A stretch of DNA of 64,000 nt, taken from Phytoseiulus persimilis. Taxonomy: Eukaryota; Arthropoda; Arachnida; Mesostigmata; Phytoseiidae. The position numbers and the translations under genes were made by a program. The notes beneath the pieces were generated by a model, which saw only the letters and a program-made list of their open reading frames with translations, ran no database searches and was not told the origin of the DNA. Position 1 is the stretch's first letter. Each line of letters starts with the position of its first letter. Location of the stretch: contig CM075103.1 in assembly GCA_037576195.1 (NCBI GenBank), positions 12,028,001 to 12,092,000 of the forward strand. The letters are read 5' to 3'. Positions 1-11,354 of the stretch are shown piece by piece.

Positions 1-3000
1 GACGCCCGCGCAGCGGTCCCGGAATCGAACCCAGGCACTCACTCATCCAGACGAACTCCCAAAATGATCTTCTTCGTTCGACAATAATCCTAGGCGGCGA
101 TCCGATGTCAGAGCGGGGTTGCGGTTTTCTCTTTGTTTTCAGTGGTGGCTCGAGGGGAAGTTACAAAGGCAACGAAAGGCAGCCCCTGCCCAGCAGCGGC
201 TCGTAGGAAACCCACGTTCGAGGTGATCGTCACTGCTCTTCCAGGTGGCACCCGTGCCTGAAAGATGTCGAGAGCAAAGCGAGTTGGGCAGCGGAACGGA
301 AGTCAAACTCTTTCCTCAGAAGAAAAATCGAGAAGTGTGGTATGGAGGGTGTGAGTCGCTGCCTGGATCCAACCTTAGTGATGTTTTAGCCCTGTGAGCT
401 ATCTATGGACTGATTCATCGCGAAATGTCAATGGTACCCAACTCTGAAAGCTGGTTGGTCATTCGGACTCGGAATGACGAAACATCTTGTGGCGTCTGGC
501 GATCCACTGCACACTGTGTCTCAGAGTGAAGGTCGGGAAAGGGGGACAAGTTGCCGCAAGGGATAAAATGGACAAGATGACAGGAAATCGTCCCCAGCAG
601 CACTGCACATGGCTGCACTCCGTCTCCGCCGTGCAATGGGATCCGACTTGCAGTCGACGCCGCTCAATTGAATGATATAGCCTCCCTCTCGATGCGCCTG
701 TTCCTACGGGCTTTTTTTCTCGACGCCGCTGCCTATGGATTGACGGCCCTTAGCAACGAAGCACACCGAGATTGAAAGCAGCAGTTATGGGAAATTGTAA
801 AAAAAGTTACCGAAAACGACAGTATGGTCTCCGTTTGGACTTTCCCTCTGAAGTCAAGCTCTGCTGTTCTCGGCCCGAGTGGATCATCGGCAACGGTTGG
901 GCGTATGTGGGTGATGTAGGCAGCACGATTTCCTGACCGTTGGAGCAGCCTGATTCGTCGCTAGGCCGCTCTGTCGGGCCGGCCAAGAGTTTCGTTATTT
1001 GCGTTGAAGTCCTGAAAAACGATGGCTCTTTGATAATTTCCCGGAAATGGATTGTCATCCGAGGAGCTCACGTATTCGTCTCACTCTAGAATGAGCCGGG
1101 TCACCTACTCTGTATGCGGTGTTGCAGCAGATCAGTTTCCTGTTTTCGAAAAGTTGGTCCAAAGTCGGCTTCACCGGATCCTTTCTCTCGTTTTCCGCCT
1201 GTTCGGTCAAAATGTTCTCCTGGAATCTTGGGGACGGTTCTCAGGCGTGAGACTCGCATCGGATATTACTATGCGATTCGTGACAGTTCATCCAAGAGTT
1301 CTTTCAAGATGTCTCACTGAAAGTTCGCTCGGCCGTTCGTGAGGGCAGACACGTAGGCGATCATGGTAGAGACATCAAGATTCAAAATCGCATCTCCCGG
1401 TACTTCTTCGAGTCGGAGCGATCGAAAAGTCGATGATTCAATACTCCTGGTTCGGGACTGAGGAAGGTGGAGCAATCGTCAGATAGGGAACTCGTTAACA
1501 CGTGTGCAAGGCATCAACTTGATTTAGGGCCCATGGCCAACAGTTAAAATGTAGGATGCGATTGGCATAGCTCGGCTAGAGCGAGGACCGCTACCTCGCG
1601 ACCGTTAAAAGCCGTGAATTACTATTCCCAACGGTGGAAAGAGTATCGGGGATTCAACGTGCCCGCATTCGGGGACAAATCTCCCTTTGGAAACCTATGA
1701 GTTCACTTCGTGCCCCGAATTCTTAGAGACAGGGTCGCTCGTCAAGGGCGGGAAAGGACAAAAAGGGATATCGACGTGTGCAATCAAAGTCCGTGCATCG
1801 ATATAGCCATCGATCAGAGTGCCCCGAATCGTCCACCCATGACAGCGACAAGCTCCACATCCAAACATTTCACGATACGAACCCTCCATGAGCCGGTTTC
1901 TGATCTATATCAGTTATCACAGTAGCGCCAGCTTCTTCAACGATTTCTTTCAGTTCTTCGGGAATGGCTGAGAGCAAGCAAAAAGCACTTTGACTTTAGG
2001 TACAGTGTAAAGGTGAGGATGGTGCTTCGAGCACGCAACCATGTGCTCGGATTTGATGCATCAGGGTCCGTCGGCCGTAGTCACCATCACCTTTGGGCAA
2101 ACAGAGCACGATAATCTTCAATTGGAATCCGGAGTGCTCGGCCCTCGTACCATGGAGTCTCTCCCGTTGAACGATTCTGTGCGATGAATGACATTTTTCC
2201 CAGCTCACCCCTGATGGAGGCAAGTAGGGCTTCCTGGCTTCCGGCGGCACCGACTGTGATCCACGATTTTCCGCCGTCGGCGGGACAACATCAACGTAGA
2301 TTCCTACTCGGTCTGTCGATGTAAGTCTTCATCCCGAAAATATCATCGAGGCAGCTGTTCTCGGGAAGGCGAAAACGGTTTTCATAACCGTCCTTTGAAC
2401 CCCTCGACCCAGGATGCACAATCGATCAGCGAGGACAGGTAAGCTGGAGAAACCGTAAGAGTGGCGAAGCTGATGAGGCCAGTCGGGGCACCACAGCGAG
2501 CAACTGCTGCCGAAAAGTCCTCTCTCCCGTAAAATGATGAGGCAATAGCCAGGGGATCCTCGCTTACGTAAGTTGTTCCCGGTGAGGTTTTCTTTTTTGA
2601 TTTTTCCTTTGAGAGCATTGGTTGTAGAACCTGATCTCCGCTTGGATCTTCCGCTGAAGTTTTCCGGTGCCCGGCCGTTGACGGCAGTTGTGAACACCGG
2701 GTCAGAATCGCCTGCGCTTCTCTCAACTGGACCGAGATGATTTCGAGACAGCCTTCGTCTGGGGTGGAGACTCTAAAAACTACGAAATTATGGGTTGCCG
2801 TTAAGAGGCTGAGTCGACAGGGTAGAGAGCCGAGAAAACTGAATATTCAAGCGGGCAGGAATGAGTAGGAATCGCGAAGTGTCGACGGTTGCCACGAATT
2901 TGACCGAGACAGCTCGCTATGATTCTGAAACGTTCAGGGCTTTCGGGTTCTCAAAACATGCGTGAAAGAAGAACTATAAAACATGACAGGAGGACCAAGC

Positions 3001-5143
3001 TTATTTCGAACACCAGAATGCTGAACTGTCGTACCCTTCCATTCGAAGCCGTCAAAAACGCTGATCAGGTGGACTTCGTGCATCAAAACATTACGATTTC
3101 AACCGTGTTCTTGTTGCTGTTAGACAGAGTCTCGATGATCTCTACCATAAGTGCGTTCACAGTTCAGGGAGAAATGATGACGCGCTTCCCCATGTGATGG
3201 CGAAGGGGGAAGGTCTCACCTCGAAATCGGATCCCGTGCTAAGCAACTAATCGTGCTTGCGAAAACCGCCAAAGACTCACCTTATATTTCTTGAAACGAA
3301 ACTGGTTATCAACGGCGCAAATACTTCCCATGTTCACGTAGTGAAGACAACTTTCAGAGGGACGAAGTGCGAACGCTGTTGGAGTAGATTTTCTACTTTT
3401 GGAGTAAGCCAGGCGGTCTTCAGCGAATGCGAATGGTCAAACACGTGCTGGACGCGCCGGGCTCCGGCCTTGGAAGTCGGGAAAGAAGGAAAACGGTAGA
3501 AATTTCGCGCGACCAGATCGGGATGCAGAAGCTGGCTGCCCGCCCGGCAGTTCCTCATTGCCGCGCGGTACAGAACTTCTTTCTCTGCGCGTTTGCTCCG
3601 TCATCTCGTGCCAATGATTTTATTGCTATCACACTCCGATAATATGCGGGATCGCGGCCGTTGAGCGAACTTCCGAATACCGCAGCATCACCCCTCAGAT
3701 CATCGCATCAGTTCTGTTTACTCAGCTGATCTGTTCGTCTGGTTCATCCGGTTCGAAACGGATCCAAGCTCTGAGCCATGAACTTTCACGACATGATCAA
3801 GTGACGATTGGAATTCGTTTAACTCTAATTTTGCTGTTCTCCCCCCATGAAGGCGGACGATTTGTGAACATGAGTTTCCATGGCTCAGACCGATTGGCGC
3901 GGAGCGCTCGAACATCGATTGCATCCTTGTTGAGGCGCGCGAACAATCCCGAGAGTCTTAGGCACTCGGCAGTTGCGGAGAGTGTCAGTGCCTCGAGAGA
4001 ACGAGGAAGGAGACCGGGAACGCTGAACTCAATGAGATGAGAACCGCCAACGCTCAACGCGCATCTGTCGATACCCTGACCGCGGCTCATCAGATTGTAC
4101 AATCCGGGCGGGCCTGCAGCAGAAAGTCGAAAGTTTGGCGGTGGACGGAATATGCGCGGCGCCCCGGACCGCAGTACAATAGCGAGGCGAAGTGTTTCTT
4201 AGTCCAGACCCGTACTTCTCGGCTGTTCGTATTCAGCTCATCGCGGGAGCTCAATCAGAAGCCTCTGGAGTTCTGAAGCTCAGGAGGACAACTCCCTTCG
4301 CTGGATTCGACGTGTGAAGTAGTGGGCATGCCTACTCTTCCATGTCCGCTCAGACAACTCCCAGCCGACACGGAATAAACGACGCGCAAGTTTCCGAGCT
4401 GGCTCTGGCTGGTTGTCAGAACGAGCGTTGGAGCGTTAGGGACCTGCTCTGAGAGGTCTCATCGTCATGGGGGACTCGCTCTGTTCACAGGCAGAACGTC
4501 GCTGTTGAGTCCTCTCGAGGTCACAGCAGAGTCGGCGCAGCCCTCTCCAACTGCGGCTTTTGAAAATGCCTAAGATGGAATGCAGCTGAGCGAAGCCGAA
4601 TCGTGATGTAACTAACGCGATGCTGTGGATAACTTCGCGCTGAGCCGTTCCGGGACTCCAAAATATCCACGTTGAGCTCGCGCCGTACCATTCGCAGGAA
4701 ATCCTCGAACTGATCAAAGAGAAACCTTCGCCTCCTAAGTTGAGAGATACGTAGAGTCCCCGAAGCGGTGATCATACTAAAGTGACTTTTTCTTGCAAAT
4801 GGACGAGATCTGAGGATGGTTCGATCGCGCGCAGCTCTCCGCCTGAGAAGGGTTCGAATTGTTCAGGGACCACCTCAGCTCCCGAAAAATTATTCTCTGA
4901 ATAAACGTCGCTTCCTCACAGTGCATAATGTGCTTTCTTCTCGCACGCGTTCAACTTGGTATCTCCCGAGCGACGCTTCCCTCTAGTTCCTTCATAAGAC
5001 ACGAGCTTCCCGACTAACGCCGGGCCTGCGCTAGGAAGTTAACTCAACAATTTCGCTTGGTCACGCAGGGAACTTGTCATCGTCCAGCGTTGGATATTTT
5101 CATTTTGGAAAAGAACAACCCGGATGCTGTGAAACTGAGCTAG
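1..5143. other. gene-poor stretch, no gene recognised
   Basis: Only short open frames occur on either strand. None shows a recognisable domain or a chain of exons joined by splice sites in consistent phase. Bases 15-35 read on the minus strand resemble a tRNA T-arm box, but no A-box, anticodon arm or paired acceptor stem is present. I see nothing else that can be supported. Confidence 0.6.
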
Positions 5144-5422
5144 AATGCCACGTGCCGCTTCGGTTCCAAGGAGTCGAGAGCTAAGGAGTCGGTCGGTTCC
5201 AGTCCAAGATACACGTACGATCCGAAATCTCGTCTCCACTCGTGCTTATTTTGCTCTTACACCTCTCCACAAAGACATCACATCATCTACCATGGTCGTA
5301 TACATTTCGGAGAGAAGCCTTTCGGGTGTGAGGTGTGCGGTTGGTCCTTCTCCCAGAAGAGCCATCTGAATCGCATGTCAGAAGACGGCATTCCGGTTGG
5401 TGACCTTGTCCTTCATATCTAG
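5144..5422 (+). pseudogene. orphan two-finger C2H2 zinc-finger exon or relic
   Basis: A stop-to-stop frame without an initiating ATG encodes one complete C2H2 finger, starting near 5243 with CLFC, twelve residues, then H-x3-H. A canonical-type linker (FGEKPF) follows, then a second finger with both cysteines and the hydrophobic core (SFSQKSHL). In that second finger the first zinc-binding histidine is missing, as if a codon had been lost, and the frame stops about 20 residues later. C2H2 fingers usually bind DNA. No flanking finger exons were found on the same strand within several kilobases. It is either a relic of a poly-finger gene or one exon of an unrecognised gene. It is not a piece of the array at 15.4-16.7 kb, because its finger sequences differ. 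Confidence 0.55.
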
Positions 5423-6350
5423 TATTATAGATAAAAAACCCACATGAGATTCTATTCTTCTTGTGTTGGATACCACGTGATCCTCCAGCTAGTTTCTCGG
5501 CCCCGTGTCTCAAATATATATGAGAGCAGTTCCGGGAATCACAGACCTTAAGAATACAGGGATTGGAAGGCTTCGGCGGATGCCGGCTCCATGCCAGGCC
5601 AGTCTGGCGGCCTTTAAAGCGGGCCTGAATACATCAGAGCGAAAGTAGGTCCGTCGTATGGATGCAAAATTATCATTACTCATTACGTTCCGGAATTCGA
5701 TGTTGCTCGGATGAGTGACTTGACCTCGAGGCCAAGCTCCCGCCCTCTTTGTACTCCTGTGTTGACATCGATTTTCCCTTGCTGTCGTCGCGCGTTTCCA
5801 CGAGACCAAAGAACGAATCGTACCAATAGCGCTCGGTTCGAGGCCAAACGCCACGCGCAAGAACGAATGGAACGATCGATCGGCTCCCAGCAGAAGGATC
5901 CAATGAACGATCTTTACCGGATCTCAGTGCTACGTTGAGGTATGGACCGGAATTTCTTCAAGCCTAAGATCGCCTTGTCTGACCATGCTCCGGAGCCGCG
6001 CCGATCGGGAGTGAGCGCGGTCGAGCTCTCGTCCCAGAAAGGCGCCGTTTCTCCCGCGTGTCGGGAAAGCTCTCGTTCTCGAATGGAACGCGAAAGCTAC
6101 CGCACCGCTGTCAATTCTCGCGAAGCTTCGTGAAAATGTGGTAGGGAGCAGAACATAAAGTGCACCCAGAGGATTGAGACTGGGCGACCATGGTAACTCA
6201 CTCGATATGCTACTGGCTCTTTCTGAACGCTACACGTTCCGAGAAGGACATCTTTCCCGTCGTCGATTTTCGTGACCGACAGAGGAGCCGAGGAAGTCCA
6301 CTCGAGCTCAAAGCAATGATCCGCATCAGAATGATAAGAGTGCGTTTCAG
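5423..6350. other. intergenic, upstream of TBRG1
   Basis: No coding region is supported. The last bases before the TBRG1 ATG end in a pyrimidine-then-CAG context, which could be a splice acceptor. The first coding exon may therefore follow a 5' UTR intron. No promoter element is distinctive enough to call. Confidence 0.5.
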
Positions 6351-7691
6351 ATGAATTCGTCGGGTGCCGGACCCATGCCTTTGAGTTCAGCTTTGAGCTG
6401 CGCTCATCAGGCTGTTGTCAACGCAAGATTGAATTCTCTCACGCAGGAGCACAAATTCGCGAAAAAATGCAAACATCTCAAGAGGTTTGTCAAGTGAACG
6501 TTATCCTTGCACAGCATTATCTCGACGCATGCCTGGCTCATAGCACCACTCGTTCGCTTTGTTCGCAGGATGATGAAGGACTTGCTGTGGGAAAACTCGA
6601 TCCTATTCAACCACCTCCAACGGGGTATCACCGAAACGAACATCTGCAACGAAGAACGTAGACGCCTGACAAGAAAGCTCGTTGGGAAAATAAACAAGCA
6701 TGTGATCCCGCTCCGCAAACCGCTCCCTAGCTGCATAACGATCTCCACCACCGGAAACCACAAGATCCAATTCCCTTCTGGTGCGGTGCGAACCTTGACA
6801 GGCCTACCCGAGCGTCCGAAGGAAGCGATTCCGGTTTCGAATGCTGGTCAGTCGAAGGGCCGCAAGAAGAACCATTCAGATAAGCGATACGTGCAGCCGA
6901 TTCCGCTCGACAACACAGGCAGACCCATCTTCCCGATCGAACTGCCGGGAATCGAGGTGCATTGCCTTGGAGAGATCGACAACAAGCGGCCAGCTTACCA
7001 CACAGAGGATCTGCTGTACCCGGTTGGATTCTGTTCGTCCAGAGAGTTTGCGGCTTCCTCGGATCCAACGCAGACCACTCTCTACACGTGCACTGTGAAC
7101 GACAACGGGACGGAACCAAAGGTAATTTTCAGAGAGTTCTGTATATATTTCCGAGCTGACTCTCAGACCCGGTCGCTGCCCTCTCTGTGAAATGATCGGC
7201 CAGAAAATGACTTTCCAACGATTTCCGTTCCAGTTCGAGATGAGTGGCGAGGACACCCTGACAGTGTTCAAGGGACGGAGTCCCGATGAATGCGTTGCGA
7301 GCCTCATTGCCGGCGATTAACGAAAGTCTGCCGCCAGGACGGCAGATGCCTTCGTTGCCCCCAAACAAAGGAGCGGAGTTCTTTGGACTCTCCATTCCCA
7401 CGGTTCATCATCTCATACAGGTCAGTTGAACGAAGTCCGATACATCGTTTGAGCTGATCTCCACTGAACCTCAAATGCTGTGGACGTCTGACAGAGTCGA
7501 GGTACTTCGACCCAAGAGAGATTCGTCCATCATCGTATCACCTCTTTCAGGGCTGCTTGGGGACACGGAGATGTCTGCGGTACAAGCCAGTCCGCTACGA
7601 AACGTCACGATTGCCACCTCCGGCGTCCGCGAGCACGGTTCACGACATCCATCTATCCTACACAGCATTCCAGGAGAAGTGTCTGAAGTGA
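6351..7691 (+). CDS. TBRG1: TBRG1-like FYRN/FYRC nuclear protein
   Basis: This is the homologue of transforming growth factor beta regulator 1 (NIAM), a nuclear growth regulator in vertebrates. Four exons are inferred: 6351-6484, 6569-7121, 7234-7420 and 7551-7691. Exons 1-2 encode a basic helical segment (KKCKHLKR, then KDLLWENSILFNHL) matching the TBRG1 N-terminus. The second half of exon 2 carries the FYRN domain (HCLGEIDN, YPVGFCSSREF, LYTCTVNDNG). Exon 3 carries FYRC (DECVASLI, then GAEFFGLSIPTVHHLIQ). Exon 4 gives RRCLRYKPVRYE, equivalent to the end of the vertebrate domain, and a stop. Predicted length is about 337 residues, somewhat shorter than vertebrate TBRG1. Exon 3 as written breaks frame by one base around 7300-7320: FYRC begins in one frame and finishes in another. 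The summed exon length exceeds a multiple of three by exactly one. The split family match makes the identity firm; whether the frame break is real is open. Confidence 0.85.
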
Positions 7692-7915
7692 AGAAATGGG
7701 GGCTTCCTGTACTCGATGAACTTCTCCCTAAATTATCCTGACATCTGGAGTGTATACGAACGCATCATGTGTACAAACGTCGTGTTGTAGATGTGCGAGG
7801 AATAAGCTTTTCGGAGGTATCTGATAGATTCCTGTGATCTCTAGAAAGATTCTTTTGGGCATATCATTGTATCAAGTGTAAAATATTTCGACGACGTGGT
7901 AACGAATGAATAATC

Positions 7916-8342
7916 TCAATTCGAGATGAAACAGAATGCGCAATCTTCGCTGATCAAACGACTTAGAAAGATAGAATTTTGGGCGAATACCACGTAACTG
8001 CCACCGAAATGAGCTGGACGATCCCATAGACCTCCGAGCATTTCTCTCTGAACCGGGGCAGTAGCATACTCATCCAATAATTGATGGGCGTTGAGCATGC
8101 TCCATATTCTGAGTACTTCAGCCATTCAGAGCGAGGAAAATTGAGGAGCACGGAATCCAATGGCGCGAATAGCGCGAAATCTTCCGTATTCGCGACGATT
8201 TCCAGAATCCTTGGAAGTGGAGTCCGGAATGCCGGAAGACCCTTGCGTGAAACACGAACGCAGGAGCCGTCCAATTCCCGCTCTGAATCAATATCAAAAT
8301 CCCGAAAATAACACAAATCGCGGGCAAATATCGTTTTATCAT
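7916..8342 (-). pseudogene. possible decayed coding stretch with signal-peptide-like start
   Basis: Read on the minus strand, an ATG at 8342 starts a hydrophobic leader (YLPAICVIFGILILIQSG) that looks like a signal peptide. Its frame closes at 8118. Two further overlapping frames, closing near 7963 and 7916, then look protein-like. No splice junction links them cleanly and no family is recognised. A secreted or membrane protein broken by frameshifts would fit, as would chance open frames in stop-poor DNA. Confidence 0.22.
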
Positions 8343-8859
8343 TGCCGTTTGACTGACTCGGGAAATGACGTCTGACCGGTTCCTATGATGAAGGAACTAA
8401 AAGACCTGTTTCAATGGTGAGCTCAGGTCGCAATTTCGGATCCGAATCGAGCGAAGCCTTCCGAGTCGATCTCAGATGCTGCGCTATGTCGAAGGAGAAC
8501 GTTCCGCTCGCCAATGCGTTGAACTTCAGGATCGCATATGTGTCGACACAAGTAAAGTACGCGTTTTAGTTGCAGTCTCCGCACCCAGGGAGTAGGCGCG
8601 ACAATAGCGAACTCCCGGCTCTTCGGCTTCCGTTCTCTCCTCCGTAATCAGCCTGTTTCACTCCCCGGCGGTCCCTCGAGTTGTTGTATCGAAGGCCGTC
8701 GATACGATCGACGCCCTTGCGCCCGGGAGAACCGCGAGCTATCATGTCGGAGTACCGTTGCTGACAATGTCCCACTCGTCGCTTTGAGTCGCTGAGGATC
8801 CAACTGCCAAAGCTCAGCAGCAATTATATCATCACCATGCTGATTCGGTAATGGTCACA

Positions 8860-8865
8860 TTTATT
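8860..8865 (-). terminator. poly(A) signal overlapping the CDK5RAP1 stop codon
   Basis: On the minus strand the stop TGA at 8867-8865 is followed directly by ATAAA. The hexamer AATAAA therefore uses the last base of the stop codon. If used, the 3' UTR would be only about 10-30 bases long. Confidence 0.55.
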
Positions 8866-11354
8866 CACCCAACCAGTTGATGAGCCTTCTTTTCGATCGC
8901 TGCGGATTGCAAGGTACATTTGCACAACACATCGCCTATCATGGTCTGCGAACTACAGTCGGTGATCCTGACCGACACGTATTCCCCTGGTGTATTGTTT
9001 TCGCCACCCACTTCGTTCGCAATTATAACTTTCGTGTTGCCTGGAAAAAATTGCGTTCCAGATTATTCCCCAGATTTCTGACGAGTTCCCCGATTCTTGA
9101 CGACAGGCGTCGGAAAACTCATTCAAGAGCCGGAATCATAACACCTTCGTTTCTCCCGAAGAGCTGCTCTGTTGATCTCTTGCTAGGACCCTCAACAAGA
9201 ACCGTTTGAACTTCACCGATTTGCCTGAAGAGGATCAGAGGTTTCGTAAGCTGTGTTCTTAGACGTGTGTGCGCAGTTTTCCAAAGCTGACTATCGAAGC
9301 CTTAAACCGAATTCCTGAGCTGTCGAAGTTGACTCACTTTTCGAACTTCAACTTCACATTCCGTCGGAACACCTCTAATATCTCGTTCGCCCTTCTCTTC
9401 TTATCTTCTAAAGAAATGGTATCTTCCAACCTTCGGTGCGCTCTCGTTTTCTCTCGGAGGCTGTACGGGAAAGCGAAGCAGAACGAATATTTCACCTGCG
9501 AATGGAAGAATCATTCCCATTACGGAACCGTTATGGATGAACTTGCTCGGGGATGACTCGGAGCCACGAGTGAACTATCGGCGAACTCCGTACTTCAGAG
9601 TAATGAGGGCTCTGCAAAGTGGGGTAGCATAATCTCCCTCAAATTCCTCCAAGGCGTTTAAGTTAGCGCGTCCTCGAGCACTTCACCTGGTCCACCAGAG
9701 AAAGAGTCATCTGATGTTCTTCCTCGGTTTCACCGCAGAAACCTGCGATGAAATCCGAGGTCAGCGACACGTCAGGCATGAAATCGTAGATTGTGTCAAC
9801 GAGAGCCAAGTAGTCCTCGCGGGTGTACCCCCGCCCCATCAGGTCAAGTACCCGTGAACTCCCGCTTTGTGCGGGGAGATGGATATGATTGCAGATGTTG
9901 TTGTGCGAAGCTATAACCTGCAATACCTGACGGAGGAGCGGAAAATTTCAAAAAATCATAGTCGATCCGGTGACTGGTCAAACACGAAGGGGAATACCTC
10001 TGAGAACTGCTGCCGACGCAAACGCACCTCGTTGGGGAAGTCTTTGGGGTGCCGGTGGACGTGAAACGAATCCGCATTTCTGGATCGATATTGGCTACTT
10101 GATGGAGGAGATCCGCAAAGCCCAAACCTCCTTGAGGGATTTTACATTTCGACTTGAAGCCTTTTGCCAGACCGACATCTGAAAAAATCGATGAGCTTAC
10201 TCGAATATCTGGGTTGGTGTCGGACACTCAACTGTTGGATAATATTCGTGACGAACGGCTCGAAATGAGTCCTTGATTGCCCTTGTTGGCGTTTACCCGT
10301 GAAACGAATGAAGGGATGGGATTCCTCCGACGCGTCTCGATAGCTGTTGACATTTTGCCCGAGCAAAGTCACCTCCCGGACTCCATTCTCCGAGAGGTGT
10401 CTCACTTCATCCAATATAGAGCCCATCGAACGCGACCGTTCCCGACCTGGAAGTTCAAATCCGCGATCGAGCCTCACTTAAGGAATCCTGTCGAAGACGA
10501 TTGGCAAACGATAGCGATCCGAATCGTAAGGACCCCGTGTTCCCATATTTTCACCTCTCGTGAAGGGCACGATACAGTACGTGCACATGTTGTTGCATCC
10601 GCGCATTATTGAAACGAATGCAGTTTTCCTCTTCTCGTCGAGTCTGACTGGAGTGACATCAGCGTAGGTTTCGTCCAACGATAGCTGAACGTTGACGCCT
10701 GTTTGGCCTCCGGTCGCCGTTTCCAGAAGTCTGGGAAGGTCTCTGTAGCTGTCAGGACCCGCGACCACGTCCACGGATTTCTCCTTCTCCAACAGCTGGG
10801 TCTTCAGTCTCTCTGCCATACACCCGAGGACCCCAACTTGGAGGTTGCGACGTTGCTTGGCTCTCCGCAGGTCGTGGAGCCTCCTCCAAATTTTTTGCTC
10901 GGCCCCTTCACGGATCGAGCACGTCATGATGAGAACCACGTTGGCTTCTGCGTGATCCAAAACCCGTTCGTAACCCTTCTTGTTCAGAATTGACCAAACG
11001 ATTTCTGTATCGTTCACGTTCATCTGACATCCATAAACCTGGAAAAGGGCGGAGAACTCCGAGCCTAGCCAATACAGCCACAAGGGTAATGTTTCAATGG
11101 AGGGTTTTGATTTGTCCATCCCGATCGGGAAAACCAGAGTTCAGTATCTGCTCAACGGAATTTACCTCGAAGAACACTTTCTTATTCTGAGCGTCTCTTT
11201 CAGCCAGGTACGGAACCTCCGTCGGTGTATGGTCGTCATATGGAATCGTTGAGTTCGCTATGAAACTCTCCAGAGAGGGACCTTCAGCGATTTTTTTGCT
11301 CCACGAGCTGCAGGTCCGAGACAGCGGCTCGAAAAGCCTCAAGAAGCGAGACAT
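8865..11354 (-). CDS. CDK5RAP1: CDK5RAP1, mitochondrial tRNA methylthiotransferase
   Basis: This radical-SAM methylthiotransferase converts N6-isopentenyladenosine to its 2-methylthio form in mitochondrial tRNAs. Eight exons are inferred on the minus strand: 11354-11166, 11038-10555, 10446-10297, 10178-10028, 9926-9687, 9495-9338, 9224-9145 and 9040-8865, about 542 residues. Residues 1-20 are basic and hydroxylated, as expected for mitochondrial import. The N-terminal methylthiotransferase domain has [17 protein letters not shown] and LGCMAERL, supplying the auxiliary cluster cysteines. The radical-SAM triad is in [10 protein letters not shown], followed by IVPFTRGRERSR. Later landmarks are [37 protein letters not shown] and a C-terminal TRAM domain ([10 protein letters not shown] to GDVLC). 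Exon 4 breaks frame between RIRFTS and HPKDFP (see findings). Introns are 70-180 bases. Nearest alternative families (CDKAL1, bacterial MiaB) fit less well. Confidence 0.93.

Noticed and set aside
1..60. tRNA-like T-arm (GGTTCGATTCC on the minus strand)
   Set aside because: The T stem is mismatched, and no anticodon arm, D arm or matching acceptor stem could be paired around it.
1565..1610. tRNA D-arm-like sequence (TAGCTCGGCTAGAGCG)
   Set aside because: No T-arm box or closing acceptor stem follows within tRNA length.
2329..2726. Overlapping minus-strand frames of 114 and 122 codons
   Set aside because: Two frames overlap over the same bases, no family is recognised and no splice partners are visible; probably chance in stop-poor DNA.
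9000..9040. Suspected third frame break in the last CDK5RAP1 exon
   Set aside because: Rechecking the bases showed the exon reads through in one frame ([18 protein letters not shown]) to the stop; the suspicion came from a misread block.
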